From Brevibacterium sp. XM4083 (GTDB lineage Bacteria > Actinomycetota > Actinomycetes > Actinomycetales > Brevibacteriaceae): 64,000 nucleotides of DNA. The notes beneath the pieces were generated by a model. That model had not been told where the DNA came from, ran no database searches, and saw nothing but the letters and a program-made list of their open reading frames with translations. Position numbers and translations under genes: made by a program. The stretch is from the NCBI RefSeq assembly GCF_006489205.2, contig NZ_VFYR02000002.1, forward strand, positions 529,278-593,277, given 5' to 3'. Numbering within the stretch: the stretch's first letter is position 1; the number at the start of each line of letters is the position of its first letter. Of the stretch, positions 10,442 through 22,671 are shown piece by piece.

Positions 10442-11212
10442 CTACAAAACGAACGGTGCCCCCACCGACCCCAGCCACAGACCGGACAGCATCGCAGGAC
10501 CGAACGGGATCGTCGTCGCCTTCAGGTCGTGGGCGCGCAGGCCGGCGATGAGCGCCCAGATCCCGGCGATGAGCACGCTGAGCAGGAGGACGACGAGCGG
10601 GGCCCACGGGGAGAAGAGCCCGGAGACACCGGCGACGACGAATGCGAGCTTGACGTCGCCGAGTCCCATCGTCGGCTTCCGCACGAGACGTCCGACGAGG
10701 TGGATGGCGCCGAAGAGGAGGATGCCGACGACCGCCCCGAGGAGGGCGAACCACCACAGCGTCGAGTTCCCGACGAGGATGCCGGTGATGAAGGCGGCGC
10801 CGAGGAGGGCGATGAGCGGGTAGACGATCCGGTCGGGCAGGCGCCGGATGAGGAGATCGGTGACGAACAGGACGGGTGTGGCGGCCGCCCCGGCGCCGAG
10901 GCTGAGGCTCGTCAGCGCGAAGTCGATCCCCGTCGGGTGGGGTGGGGTGAGCGTCGTGCCGCTGCCCGGCGCGTGGGCCGTCCATTCCGGTGGGTGGGGA
11001 ATCGCCTGGTCGATGGGAAAGAGCGCAGCGGCGGCCGCAGCGAGGGCGACGGCTGCGAGGATGAGGAGGCTCGGCCGGAAGGCGCGGGAGCCGGTGAGCG
11101 CGGTGAGGTCGGCGTCGTCGGCGAGCCACCGGGCGGGGGTCGCGACGAGGAGGGCGGCGAGACCGCCGGCGATGACCGCGGTGACGGCGATGAAGAGCGC
11201 GTGGGCGACCAT
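10442..11212 (-). CDS. A24-family prepilin (type IV leader) peptidase, peptidase domain only
   Basis: This 256-residue polytopic membrane protein belongs to the GxGD aspartyl peptidases that cleave type IV pilin-like leaders. The two catalytic aspartates are visible: Asp119 in [13 protein letters not shown] and Asp186 in GLGDVKLA. The N-terminal methyltransferase domain with CxxC pairs found in PilD is absent. A leader peptidase gene between aroE and aroC is a conserved arrangement in several actinobacteria such as corynebacteria. No pilin or tad genes are in this window, so its substrate is elsewhere. Confidence 0.85.
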   Translation of the reverse strand: MVAHALFIAVTAVIAGGLAALLVATPARWLADDADLTALTGSRAFRPSLLILAAVALAAAAAALFPIDQAIPHPPEWTAHAPGSGTTLTPPHPTGIDFALTSLSLGAGAAATPVLFVTDLLIRRLPDRIVYPLIALLGAAFITGILVGNSTLWWFALLGAVVGILLFGAIHLVGRLVRKPTMGLGDVKLAFVVAGVSGLFSPWAPLVVLLLSVLIAGIWALIAGLRAHDLKATTIPFGPAMLSGLWLGSVGAPFVL

Positions 11213-11224
11213 ACGCGGTCCCGG

Positions 11225-12097
11225 TCAGGCCCTCTCGGCCGCGCCGTGCATCGCTTCGGCCACCGTCGCCAGCTGGGCCGCGGTGAGCGGGGTGCCGGCG
11301 GCCGCGGCGAAGAAGAGCGCGAACTGGGCGACGGCCTGTTCGACGAGCATCGCGATGCCCGGGACAGGGGTGAAGCCGTGGGCGGCGGCGTCGGTGAGCA
11401 GCGCCGAATCCGCGGCGTAGGCGACGTCGAGGGCGACCCCGGGCCCGGTCGGCCAGGTGAGCGCGGGGGCCGCCTCGGCGGGAAGGGTCGAGACGACGAT
11501 CGCCGAGGGCGCGATCGTCGTCAGCGGTGCGGTGTCGGCGCTCATCCCCAGCCGGTCGGCCAGGTCGAGGACGGCGGCGGCCCGGGCGGGGCTGCGGACG
11601 AGGATGTCGACCTCGGTGACGCCGAGGCGGTGGCAGGCGAGCAGTGCCGACCGGGCGGTGGCCCCGGCGCCGAGGATCGTCGCCCGCCCCCGTCCGGCCG
11701 CCTCGGTGTCGGGGAGGACGGGAGTGAGCGCGCGGACGATGCCGTCGACGTCGGTGTTCGCCACCGTCGTCTCAGCTCCGGCACGGACGAGGGTGTTCGC
11801 GACCCCGGTCTCCTCGGCGGTGTCGTCGAGGACCCAGCCGCGGTCCCGGGCGAGTGTGACGAGGCGCTCCTTGAGCGGCATCGTCAGGGAGAACCCGGTG
11901 TGGTCGGGGTGGGCGTCGAGGAAGGCGGTGAGGTCGTCGGCGCCGACCTCGGCGCGCTCATAGCTGCTGTCGGTGAGACTGAGCGCGGCGAACGCCGCGG
12001 TGTGGAGCACCGGTGACTGCGAATGCGCGATCGGGCGTCCGAGAACGGCGGCGCGGATGCGCGCGCCCGCCGCTATCCCCCGTTCTCCCGCAGCCAT
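11225..12097 (-). CDS. aroE: Shikimate dehydrogenase
   Basis: AroE reduces 3-dehydroshikimate with NADPH. The 290-residue protein shows the shikimate-binding SQSPVLH segment at 26-32, catalytic Lys76 in LTMPLKERL and Asp116 in NTDVDGI, followed by the glycine-rich cofactor loop ILGAGATARS. The predicted start lies 25 bp inside the end of mltG. The first dozen residues (MAAGERGIAAGAR) are poorly conserved, so a slightly later start is possible. Confidence 0.94.
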   Translation of the reverse strand: MAAGERGIAAGARIRAAVLGRPIAHSQSPVLHTAAFAALSLTDSSYERAEVGADDLTAFLDAHPDHTGFSLTMPLKERLVTLARDRGWVLDDTAEETGVANTLVRAGAETTVANTDVDGIVRALTPVLPDTEAAGRGRATILGAGATARSALLACHRLGVTEVDILVRSPARAAAVLDLADRLGMSADTAPLTTIAPSAIVVSTLPAEAAPALTWPTGPGVALDVAYAADSALLTDAAAHGFTPVPGIAMLVEQAVAQFALFFAAAAGTPLTAAQLATVAEAMHGAAERA

Positions 12098-13200
12098 GCG
12101 CGGTACTCCTCGACGTTCTTCTGGTGGTCGGCGTACGTGTCGGCGAACTTCGTCTCCCCCGTGTCGGGGTTGACGGCGACGAAGAACTGCCAGGATCCGT
12201 CGGCCGGGTTGAGGGCCGCGTCGACGGCGCCGGCGCTCGGGGAGTTGATCGGTCCCGGGGGCAGGCCCTTCGCCTTGTACGTGTTGTAGGGGCTGTCGGA
12301 GCTGCGCTCCTCGGCCGTCGTCGTGAGATCGGCGCGGGCGCCGAAGATGTAGGCGACGGTCGCATCGGACTGGAGGAGCTGACCGGTCTGGGACTGGTCG
12401 GAGATTCGGTTGAGGAAGACGCGGGCGACCTTCTTCCGCGTCTCCTCGTCACCCGGCGATTCGATCTCGACGAGGCTGGCGAGGGTGAGGACGCGGTTGG
12501 CGTCGGCGTTCTCGATGCCGGCGGTGTCGAGTTCGAGCTTGGTCTTGTCGACCATCTCCTGGACGATCATCTCCGCGGTCTTGCCCGCCCCCACCTCGTA
12601 GGTGGCCGGGTAGAGGTAGCCTTCGAGGCTCGGGGCCTCGACGTCGAGGTCGTAGTCGACGGGCTTCTTGTCGTCGATGGCCTTGTCGACCTCTTCGGCC
12701 TTCATCCCCGATTCGATCATCGTCGCCTTGATCTGCTCGATCTTCCGGCCCTCGGCGATCGTCATCGTCGGCGGTTTGATCGGGTTGATGAACGCGTCGA
12801 CGGCGGCGGCTGAGCTCATCTGCTCGCGCATGACGATCGGACCGGCCTGGATCGTGAGATTGCGGCGCTCGACCTCGTCGAGGAAGGGCTTGGAGTCCTT
12901 GATGACGCCCTCTTCGACGAGCTGGTTGGCCACCGACCGCGCCGAGGCGCCCGGTGGGATCTCGAGGGAGACCTCGGTCGTGCCGTTGCCCTCGTAGTCG
13001 GAGCCGCCGCCGAAGAGGTCGTCGACGACTCCCCCGGCTGCGCGGAGGCCGAAGAATCCGCCGAGGCCGAAGACGAGGACGCAGATGACGACGATGACCG
13101 TCGTGCGCCGCTTACGCATCATCCGCCGCCGCTTCTTCGCTTTGATCTCGGACCGGGACAGTCCTTCGTCGTCCGAGAACTCACCGGGGAACGGAATCAT
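12073..13200 (-). CDS. mltG: Endolytic murein transglycosylase MltG
   Basis: MltG cleaves nascent peptidoglycan strands and sets glycan length. The 375-residue protein has a basic cytoplasmic N-terminus (KKRRRMMRKRR), one membrane helix (about 34-56) and an extracellular YceG domain. The catalytic glutamate lies in TLASLVEIESPG, where the family usually has a Lys after the Glu. It follows ruvX by 3 bp. The alaS-ruvX-mltG-aroE order is conserved in Gram-positive bacteria with high G+C. Confidence 0.93.
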   Translation of the reverse strand: MIPFPGEFSDDEGLSRSEIKAKKRRRMMRKRRTTVIVVICVLVFGLGGFFGLRAAGGVVDDLFGGGSDYEGNGTTEVSLEIPPGASARSVANQLVEEGVIKDSKPFLDEVERRNLTIQAGPIVMREQMSSAAAVDAFINPIKPPTMTIAEGRKIEQIKATMIESGMKAEEVDKAIDDKKPVDYDLDVEAPSLEGYLYPATYEVGAGKTAEMIVQEMVDKTKLELDTAGIENADANRVLTLASLVEIESPGDEETRKKVARVFLNRISDQSQTGQLLQSDATVAYIFGARADLTTTAEERSSDSPYNTYKAKGLPPGPINSPSAGAVDAALNPADGSWQFFVAVNPDTGETKFADTYADHQKNVEEYRAWLRENGG

Positions 13201-13203
13201 TGC

Positions 13204-13668
13204 TCACTCTCCTGTGTGGGGCAGCTCGCGACCTGCGGGCATGCCCGTGTTGCGTTCGGATTCGAGCGCATTCTGCAGAATGATGACCGCCGCCTGGGCG
13301 TCGACGATCTCCCGGCGCTGGCGGGAGTTCTTTCCCGCTGCGGCCAGGGCGCTGTGGGCTTCGACGGTGCTGAAGCGCTCGTCGACGAGGCGGATGGGCA
13401 CCCCGGCGTCGATCTTCACCGCGAAGTCGAGGGCGGCGTCGGCGGCCGCCCGCGCGGTGCCGTCGAGGGACTTGGGGTCCCCGACGAGGAGTTCGATGGG
13501 CTCGTATTCGGCGATGATCTCCCGCAGCTGTCGCAGCGCTGCCGGTTCGTCGGTGCGGCGCACCACGGTCAGCGGGGTCGCGAGGATCCCCTCGGGGTCG
13601 CAGGCTGCGACCCCGATGCGCACCGAGCCGATGTCGAGACCCAGTCGGCGCCCCCTCCTCAGTGTCAC
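13204..13668 (-). CDS. ruvX: Putative pre-16S rRNA nuclease / Holliday junction resolvase-like protein
   Basis: YqgF/RuvX proteins have an RNase H fold and take part in 16S rRNA 5' processing; a role in recombination has been proposed. The 154-residue protein opens with RRGRRLGLDIGSVRIGVAAC, where the Asp is the first catalytic acidic residue, and carries RLVDERFSTVEAH and the final VDAQAAVIILQ segment. Its start overlaps the alaS stop by 4 bp. Both are cotranscribed. Confidence 0.93.
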   Translation of the reverse strand: MTLRRGRRLGLDIGSVRIGVAACDPEGILATPLTVVRRTDEPAALRQLREIIAEYEPIELLVGDPKSLDGTARAAADAALDFAVKIDAGVPIRLVDERFSTVEAHSALAAAGKNSRQRREIVDAQAAVIILQNALESERNTGMPAGRELPHTGE

Positions 13669-16319
13669 GTGAGCTCCGCCTTGACCGCGCTGATCGCCGC
13701 GGGGATCTGCGCGGGTTCGCTGCCGCCGCCCTGCGCGAGGTCGGGCTTGCCGCCGCCTCCGCCGCCGAGCGTCGAGCTCGCCAGGGACACGAGTCTGCCG
13801 GCCTGGTTGCCGGCCTGGCGCGCCGCCTCGGTGGTCGCGATGACGACGACGGGCTTGCCGCCGGAGACGCCGATGCCGAGGACGACGGCGGAGCGGTCGG
13901 AGACGCGGGCGCGCAGGTCGGTGACGATCGTGCGGACGTCCCCGCCGTTGGCGACCTCACCGAGGTCGGCGACGACGAAGAGGGTCGCACCCACCGTTTC
14001 GGCGCCCTCGAGGAAGCGGCCGGCCTGGGCGAGCAGCTGCTGCGAGTGGAGGCGTGCGATCTCCTTCTCCGCATCGCGGAGCCTGACCATGAGCTCCGAG
14101 ACCCGGTCCTTGACGTCGGTGCCGGGGACCTTGAGCATCTCGGACAGGGAGGACACGATCGTGCGCTCGGCGGCCAGGGAGCGGAAGGCGTCCATGCCGA
14201 CGGCGGCTTCGATGCGGCGCACCCCGGAGCCGACGGAGGCTTCGGAGAGCACGGAGATCGGTCCGACCTCCGCCGAGGCGGCCACGTGCGTGCCGCCGCA
14301 CAGCTCACGGGAGAACGGTCCGCCGATGTCGACGACGCGGACGATGTTCGGGTACTTCTCGCCGAAGAGGGCCATCGCGCCGGAGCGCTTGGCCTCCTCG
14401 AACGGGAGGTACTCCGTGCCGACGTCATAGTTCGAGCGCACGGCGAGGTTCGCGACGTCTTCGATCTCGTCGCGCATCTGCGCGCTCGGGGCCTCCGGGA
14501 AGGAGTAGTCGAAGCGCATGTAGCCGGGCTGGTTCATCGAACCGGCCTGGACGGCGTGGGTGCCGAGGATCTCCCGGAGTGCGGCGTGGACGAGGTGGGT
14601 GGCCGTATGGGCCTGGGAGCCCTGGAAGCGGTGCTCGTGGTCCACCTCGGCGAGGACGTCGGCGCCGACGGGGATCTCCCCGTCGATGACCTCGATGCGG
14701 TGGGCGGCGAGTCCCTTGAGCGGGTTCTGGACGTCGAGGACGCGGGCGGTGAAGCCGTCGCCCTTGATGAGGCCGACGTCGGCGCGCTGGCCGCCGGATT
14801 CGGCGTAGAACGGGGTGAGGTCGAGGACGATATCGCCGGTCTGTCCGGTGGTGAGCACCTCCTGGGCTTGACCGTCGACGACGATGCCGCGGATCCGGGA
14901 ATCGGCTTCGAGGGCGTCGTAGCCGACGAATTCGCTCTGCCCCTCGTCGAGCAGCGCGGAGTACGCGGTGAGGTCGGTGTGGCCGCCGCCCTTCTTCGCC
15001 TTCGCGTCGGCCTTCGCGCGGGTGCGCTGTTCGGCCATGAGGGAGCGGAAGCCCTCCTCGTCGACGCTGACACCGTGCTCGGCGGCCATTTCGAGGGTGA
15101 GGTCGATCGGGAAGCCGTGGGTGTCGTGGAGGGTGAAGGCGACGTCGCCGCTGATCGTCTTGTCGGAGCTGTCGAGCTTCTCGTAGGCGGTCTCGAAGAG
15201 CTGGGTGCCCGATTCGAGGGTGCGCAGGAACGCCTTCTCCTCGGCGTAGGCGATGCGCGAGATCCGGTCGAAGTCGGTCTCGAGCTCCGGGTAGGAGTGC
15301 TTCATCGCGTTCATCGACACGGGCAGCAGGGAGGGCATGACCTCGGTGGTGACGCCGAGGAGGCGCATCGCCCGCACGGCCCGGCGGATGAGGCGGCGGA
15401 GGATGTAGCCGCGGCCCTCGTTGCCGGGGCGCACGCCGTCGCCGATGATCATCAGGGCGGAGCGGACGTGGTCGGCGACGACGCGCATCTGCACGTCGGA
15501 GTGGTGGTCGGCGCCGTACTCGTGGCCGGACAGCCGGCTCGCCTCGGCGATGACGGGGAAGACCTCGTCGATCTCGTACATGTTCTCGACGCCCTGGAGG
15601 AGGAACGCGACGCGTTCGAGTCCCATGCCGGTGTCGATGTTCTTCGCAGGCAGCTCGCCGGCGATGTCGAAGTCGACCTTCGAGCGGACCTCGGAGAGCT
15701 CGAACTCCATGAACACGAGGTTCCAGATCTCGATGTAGCGGTCCTCGTCGGCTTCCGGACCGCCTTCGGCACCGTAGGCGGATCCGCGGTCGAAGTAGAT
15801 CTCCGAGCAGTAGCCGCCGGGTCCGGGCTGGCCGGTGTGCCAGAAGTTGTCCTCGTTGCCGCGCAGCTGGATGCGCTCGCGCGGGATCGAGGTCTCCTCG
15901 AGCCAGAGGTCGATCGTCTCGAGGTCGTCCTCGTGGACGGTGGCCCAGAGCAGGTCGGGGTCGAAGCCGAGTCCGCCGTCGGCGGTGGGCTGCGTGAGCA
16001 GGCCCCACGCATAGCGGATGGCTTCGCGCTTGAAGTAGTCGCCGAAGGAGAAGTTGCCGTTCATCTGGAAGAACGTGCCGTGGCGGGTCGTCTTCCCGAC
16101 CTCTTCGATGTCGGCGGTGCGCACGCACTTCTGCACGCTCGTGGCGCGGAGGAAGGGCGCGGGCTCACGGCCGGTGAGGTACGGGATGAACTGCACCATG
16201 CCGGCGATGTTGAAGAGGATCGAGGGATCGGAGCTGATGACCGACGCCGAGGGCACGACCACATGTCCGTTCGCCTCGAAGTAGTCGAGCCAGCGCTTCT
16301 TGATCTCTGCCGTCTTCAT
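13665..16319 (-). CDS. alaS: Alanyl-tRNA synthetase
   Basis: AlaS charges tRNA-Ala and edits mis-attached serine and glycine. The start at 16319 gives 884 residues beginning MKTAEIKKRWLDYFE, the family-typical N-terminus, with AAAGG seven bases upstream. An in-frame start at 16373 would add 18 unrelated residues. The catalytic class II domain is followed by an editing domain with HTATHLVHAAL and CGGTHV (metal site), and a C-terminal glycine-rich domain (LGGGGGGKPDLAQGGG). It is the first gene of the alaS-ruvX-mltG-aro operon. Confidence 0.97.
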   Translation of the reverse strand: MKTAEIKKRWLDYFEANGHVVVPSASVISSDPSILFNIAGMVQFIPYLTGREPAPFLRATSVQKCVRTADIEEVGKTTRHGTFFQMNGNFSFGDYFKREAIRYAWGLLTQPTADGGLGFDPDLLWATVHEDDLETIDLWLEETSIPRERIQLRGNEDNFWHTGQPGPGGYCSEIYFDRGSAYGAEGGPEADEDRYIEIWNLVFMEFELSEVRSKVDFDIAGELPAKNIDTGMGLERVAFLLQGVENMYEIDEVFPVIAEASRLSGHEYGADHHSDVQMRVVADHVRSALMIIGDGVRPGNEGRGYILRRLIRRAVRAMRLLGVTTEVMPSLLPVSMNAMKHSYPELETDFDRISRIAYAEEKAFLRTLESGTQLFETAYEKLDSSDKTISGDVAFTLHDTHGFPIDLTLEMAAEHGVSVDEEGFRSLMAEQRTRAKADAKAKKGGGHTDLTAYSALLDEGQSEFVGYDALEADSRIRGIVVDGQAQEVLTTGQTGDIVLDLTPFYAESGGQRADVGLIKGDGFTARVLDVQNPLKGLAAHRIEVIDGEIPVGADVLAEVDHEHRFQGSQAHTATHLVHAALREILGTHAVQAGSMNQPGYMRFDYSFPEAPSAQMRDEIEDVANLAVRSNYDVGTEYLPFEEAKRSGAMALFGEKYPNIVRVVDIGGPFSRELCGGTHVAASAEVGPISVLSEASVGSGVRRIEAAVGMDAFRSLAAERTIVSSLSEMLKVPGTDVKDRVSELMVRLRDAEKEIARLHSQQLLAQAGRFLEGAETVGATLFVVADLGEVANGGDVRTIVTDLRARVSDRSAVVLGIGVSGGKPVVVIATTEAARQAGNQAGRLVSLASSTLGGGGGGKPDLAQGGGSEPAQIPAAISAVKAELT

Positions 16320-16376
16320 CCATGGCCTTTCAGGTGTTGCGTCTGCGGTGGGTGCGGTGCGCACCCGTTCCACACT

Positions 16377-16382
16377 AGTTTA
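16377..16382 (-). promoter_or_regulatory. Possible -10 element for alaS
   Basis: TAAACT on the minus strand lies 57 bases upstream of the alaS start, in the 167-bp gap after rpsD. No convincing -35 was found at the right distance, so confidence is low. Confidence 0.35.
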
Positions 16383-16442
16383 ATTGCTCACCAGTCGAGA
16401 TGGTGATGGCCTGCGAGTCGTCGCACCCGCAGATGAATGCAC

Positions 16443-16474
16443 GACTGCCCGGAACGCGGGCGTTCCGGGCAGTC
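16443..16474 (-). terminator. Hairpin terminator after rpsD
   Basis: A perfect 13-bp inverted repeat (GACTGCCCGGAAC and its complement) with a 6-base loop lies 13 bp past the rpsD stop. It separates rpsD from the alaS promoter. No T-run follows. Confidence 0.7.
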
Positions 16475-16486
16475 GGGTGAGGTGGC

Positions 16487-17113
16487 TCAGCGCGAGTAGA
16501 ACTCGACGACGAGCTGCACGTCAGCGGTGATGGGCACCTCTTCGCGCTTGGGGCGGCGCAGGAGGGTGGCCTGCAGGCCCTCAAGGTTGACGTCGAGGTA
16601 GCCCGGGACTGCCGGGAGAACGTCCTTGTGTCCGCCTGCCGCGGCGACCTGGAACGGATCCATGTCGGCGCTCTTCGGGTGGACCTGGATGGTCTGGCCT
16701 TCCTTGACGCGGAAGGACGGGCGATCCACGCGCTGGCCGTCGACCGTGATGTGGCGGTGGACGACGAACTGGCGGGCCTGAGCGATCGTGCGGGCGAAGC
16801 CGGCACGGAGGACGAGGGCGTCGAGACGCATCTCGAGGAGCTCGACGAGGTTCTCACCGGTCAGACCTTCGAGGCGCTTGGCCTCCTTGTAGGTCTTGAG
16901 CATCTGGGCCTCGCGGATGCCGTACTGGGCGCGCAGACGCTGCTTCTCCTTGAGGCGGACCGAGTAGTCGCTGTCATTGCGGCGACGGGCGCGGCCGTGC
17001 TCGCCCGGAGGGTAGGGGCGGCGCTCGAAGTACTTCTCAGCCTTCGGGGTCAGCGGCAGGCCGAGGGCACGCGAGAGGCGGGCCATCCGGCGGTTACGTG
17101 CTGGTGCTGGCAC
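16487..17113 (-). CDS. rpsD: 30S ribosomal protein S4
   Basis: S4 binds the 16S 5' domain and nucleates small-subunit assembly. The GTG at 17113 gives 208 residues and is preceded by GAAAGG with a 7-base spacer. In-frame sequence further upstream lacks similarity. The RPYPPGEHGRARRRND segment and an S4 RNA-binding domain (MRLDALVLRAGFARTIAQAR, FVVHRHITVDGQRV) are clear. The N-terminal zinc-finger cysteines of some S4 forms are absent; this is the cysteine-free type. It stands alone rather than in the S13-S11-rpoA cluster. The 219-bp region up to rarA holds its leader. Confidence 0.96.
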   Translation of the reverse strand: MPAPARNRRMARLSRALGLPLTPKAEKYFERRPYPPGEHGRARRRNDSDYSVRLKEKQRLRAQYGIREAQMLKTYKEAKRLEGLTGENLVELLEMRLDALVLRAGFARTIAQARQFVVHRHITVDGQRVDRPSFRVKEGQTIQVHPKSADMDPFQVAAAGGHKDVLPAVPGYLDVNLEGLQATLLRRPKREEVPITADVQLVVEFYSR

Positions 17114-17332
17114 TGGGTTACCTTTCGTGGGTGCGGGTCGTCCCGGCAGGCATCGAAGTCCTCGCCCTGATCGGAACCGTTGTTTCCCCGGTTGGGAAAG
17201 AGGGATTGAGCGTCGAGAACCGCTCGCACCGACCGCCTTTACATATGAGGCACAACAGCTGACCATCTTAGCCGAGTTCGCACCCCTCCCGCAACGCGGA
17301 CGGAGGCGCTGCGACGCGGATCACGCGGAGGG

Positions 17333-18913
<1,581 letters not shown>

Positions 18914-18943
18914 CGCGAACCCTCGATCATCGGGCTGCCTGGG

Positions 18944-18967
18944 TCACTGCATCACGCGATCACTGCA

Positions 18968-18975
<8 letters not shown>
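18944..18975. repeat. 16-bp tandem duplication at the aspS stop codon
   Basis: The sequence TCACTGCATCACGCG occurs twice head to tail with a 16-bp period (18944-18959 and 18960-18975). The second copy contains the aspS stop codon (18968-18970). It looks like a recent slippage or duplication event. Confidence 0.8.
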
Positions 18976-20749
<1,774 letters not shown>

Positions 20750-20850
20750 TGATGGGCTCCTTTACGATGGTGATGCGGGGAGTGCGTGACCAATGATAGT
20801 CGCTCGAACACCCTACCCCCGCACGCGTACAGCGCGGACAGAGAGGACCC

Positions 20851-21186
20851 ATGGACGCCACGGAGACCGACCCGACGCCCACCTCGGCGCAGGTCGAGGT
20901 CGCTGCCGAGACGTTCCGCATGCTCTCGCAGGCGACCCGGCTGCGGGTCGTGTGGACGCTCGTGCACCAGGAGCTCGACGTCTCCTCCCTCGCCGAGGCG
21001 ATCGGGGCGACCGTGCCCGCCGTCAGCCAGCATCTCGCCAAGCTCCGGTTGGCCGGGCTCATCTCCTCCCGCCGTGAGGGTCGGCGGATCTTCTACACCG
21101 TCGACGACCCGCACGTCGTGTCGATGGTCCGGGAGATGTTCGAGCACATCGCCCCCGACGGGTCGCTCGCCCCGGATCCCGCCTAG
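20851..21186 (+). CDS. ArsR/SmtB-family winged-helix regulator
   Basis: The 111-residue protein has the ArsR fold: LSQATRLRVVWTLVHQ, then the recognition helix region AVSQHLAKLRLAGLISSRREG and the beta wing GRRIFYTV. The alpha-3 cysteine site (ELCVCDL) is replaced by ELDVSSL. In the last helix, Asp86-x-His88 and His99 match three of the four ligands of the CzrA/NmtR alpha-5 site; the fourth position is Pro102. It may therefore be a zinc, cobalt or nickel sensor with a reduced site, or a non-metal regulator. No metal transporter gene lies beside it. It is divergent from aspS and convergent with hisS. Confidence 0.85.
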   Translation: MDATETDPTPTSAQVEVAAETFRMLSQATRLRVVWTLVHQELDVSSLAEAIGATVPAVSQHLAKLRLAGLISSRREGRRIFYTVDDPHVVSMVREMFEHIAPDGSLAPDPA

Positions 21187-21237
21187 GCGCGCTCACTGTC
21201 CGGCGCGCGCCTCCGCGAACGGTCCGGTGCGCACGCC

Positions 21238-22572
21238 CTACGCCCCGGTCACGCGGGGTCGGAGATCCTCGGCCGGCGGCTCCCACGTCTGCGGGTCGGC
21301 CGGGGTCTGCTCACCGGAGCGGATGTCCTTGACCTCGTGGCCGGCCTCGCCGTCGGTGAACCACACGAAGGGGATGTCCCGGCGTTCGGCATAGCGGATC
21401 TGACGGCCGAACTTCGCCGCACTCGGGGAGACCTCGCAGGCGATGTCGCGGGCGCGCAGAGCCGCCGCGACGGCGTCGGCCTCACCGCGGCGCGCCTCGT
21501 CGGTGACGGCGATGACGACGGCCGAAGGGGTGCCCCGAGTCGCGGAGATGCCGCTGTCCTCACCGAGGACGAAGGCCATGAGCCGGGAGATGCCGATCGA
21601 CATGCCCACCCCCGGGTAGGTCTTCTTTCCCACCGTCGCGAGTGAGTCGTAGCGTCCGCCCGAGGCGACGGAGCCGAGCTCCTCGTGGCCGACGAGCTGC
21701 GTCTCGTAGACGGCACCCGTGTAGTAGTCGAGTCCGCGCGCGATCTTCAGCTGCGCGACGAGGACGCCGGGGGCGCGCTCGGCCGCCGCGGCGAGCATCG
21801 TCGTCAGTGCTTCGAGCCCTTCGTCGAGGAGCGGGTGGCTCACGCCGAGGGCGCGGATCTCGTCGGCGAAGTCGGGCGAATCGGATTCGATCGCGGCCAG
21901 CGCCAGGCACAGCTGCTGCTGGCGCTCATCGGCACCGGCGTCGGCGGCGAGCAGCTTCGCGACCTCCTCGGGCCCGATCTTGTCGTACTTGTCGAGGCTG
22001 CGCAGCACGGCGGGGATGTCGGTCAGCCCGATCCCCCGGGCGAAGCCCTCGAGGAGGCGACGGTCGTTGACGACGATGCGGATCGGCGGGACGCCGAGCG
22101 GGGCGAGACGGGCGAAGGCATCGGCGATGGCGAGCGGGATCTCGACCTCGAAGTGTCCGGGCAGCTCGCCGTCGGCGATGATGTCGATGTCGGCCTGGAT
22201 GAACTCGCGGTAGCGGCCCTGCTGCGGACGCTCCCCGCGCCACACGGGCTGGATGCGGGTGGCGCGGAACGGGAAGCTCAGCGCGTTCGCGTTCTCCGTG
22301 ACGAAGCGGGCCAGGGGCACCGTGAGGTCGAAGTGGAGGCCGAGCGGGTTGCGCTCGGTGCCCTCGGAGTGGAGACGGGAGACCGCGAAGATCTCCTTGT
22401 CGATCTCCCCGTCCTTCGCGAGCTGGCTCAGGGGTTCGACGGCGCGGTGGTGGAGGGCGGAGAAGCCGTGGAGGGCGAAGGTGTGGTCGAGGATGTCGAT
22501 GATGCGCTTCTCGATCACGCGCTCGGCCGGGAGCCGTTCCGGGAATCCGGACAGACGGGCTGACTTCGCCAT
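21238..22572 (-). CDS. hisS: Histidyl-tRNA synthetase
   Basis: HisS charges tRNA-His. The 444-residue protein starts with ATG at 22572, preceded by AAGGAG. Class II signatures are FDLTVPLARFV (motif 1 and ATP region), WRGERPQQGRYREFIQADID (motif 2), and the histidine-specific ARGLDYYTGAVYET followed by GGRYDSL. The C-terminal anticodon-binding domain ends in a 30-residue tail. The aspS-hisS-hydrolase-rel neighbourhood is conserved in actinobacteria. Confidence 0.96.
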   Translation of the reverse strand: MAKSARLSGFPERLPAERVIEKRIIDILDHTFALHGFSALHHRAVEPLSQLAKDGEIDKEIFAVSRLHSEGTERNPLGLHFDLTVPLARFVTENANALSFPFRATRIQPVWRGERPQQGRYREFIQADIDIIADGELPGHFEVEIPLAIADAFARLAPLGVPPIRIVVNDRRLLEGFARGIGLTDIPAVLRSLDKYDKIGPEEVAKLLAADAGADERQQQLCLALAAIESDSPDFADEIRALGVSHPLLDEGLEALTTMLAAAAERAPGVLVAQLKIARGLDYYTGAVYETQLVGHEELGSVASGGRYDSLATVGKKTYPGVGMSIGISRLMAFVLGEDSGISATRGTPSAVVIAVTDEARRGEADAVAAALRARDIACEVSPSAAKFGRQIRYAERRDIPFVWFTDGEAGHEVKDIRSGEQTPADPQTWEPPAEDLRPRVTGA

Positions 22573-22671
22573 GGTTCTCCTTGCTGTGGGTGGTGCGGGG
22601 TGTGCTGTGAGTGGTGCGCTGAGGCCGCTGAGGTGCGGGGTCGACGCCGCGGTGTGCGATTGCCGCGCGGG

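Noticed and set aside
13662..16406. 914-codon plus-strand frame opposite alaS
   Set aside because: Alanyl-tRNA synthetase motifs are intact on the minus strand. The antisense frame is open only because of G+C-rich third positions.
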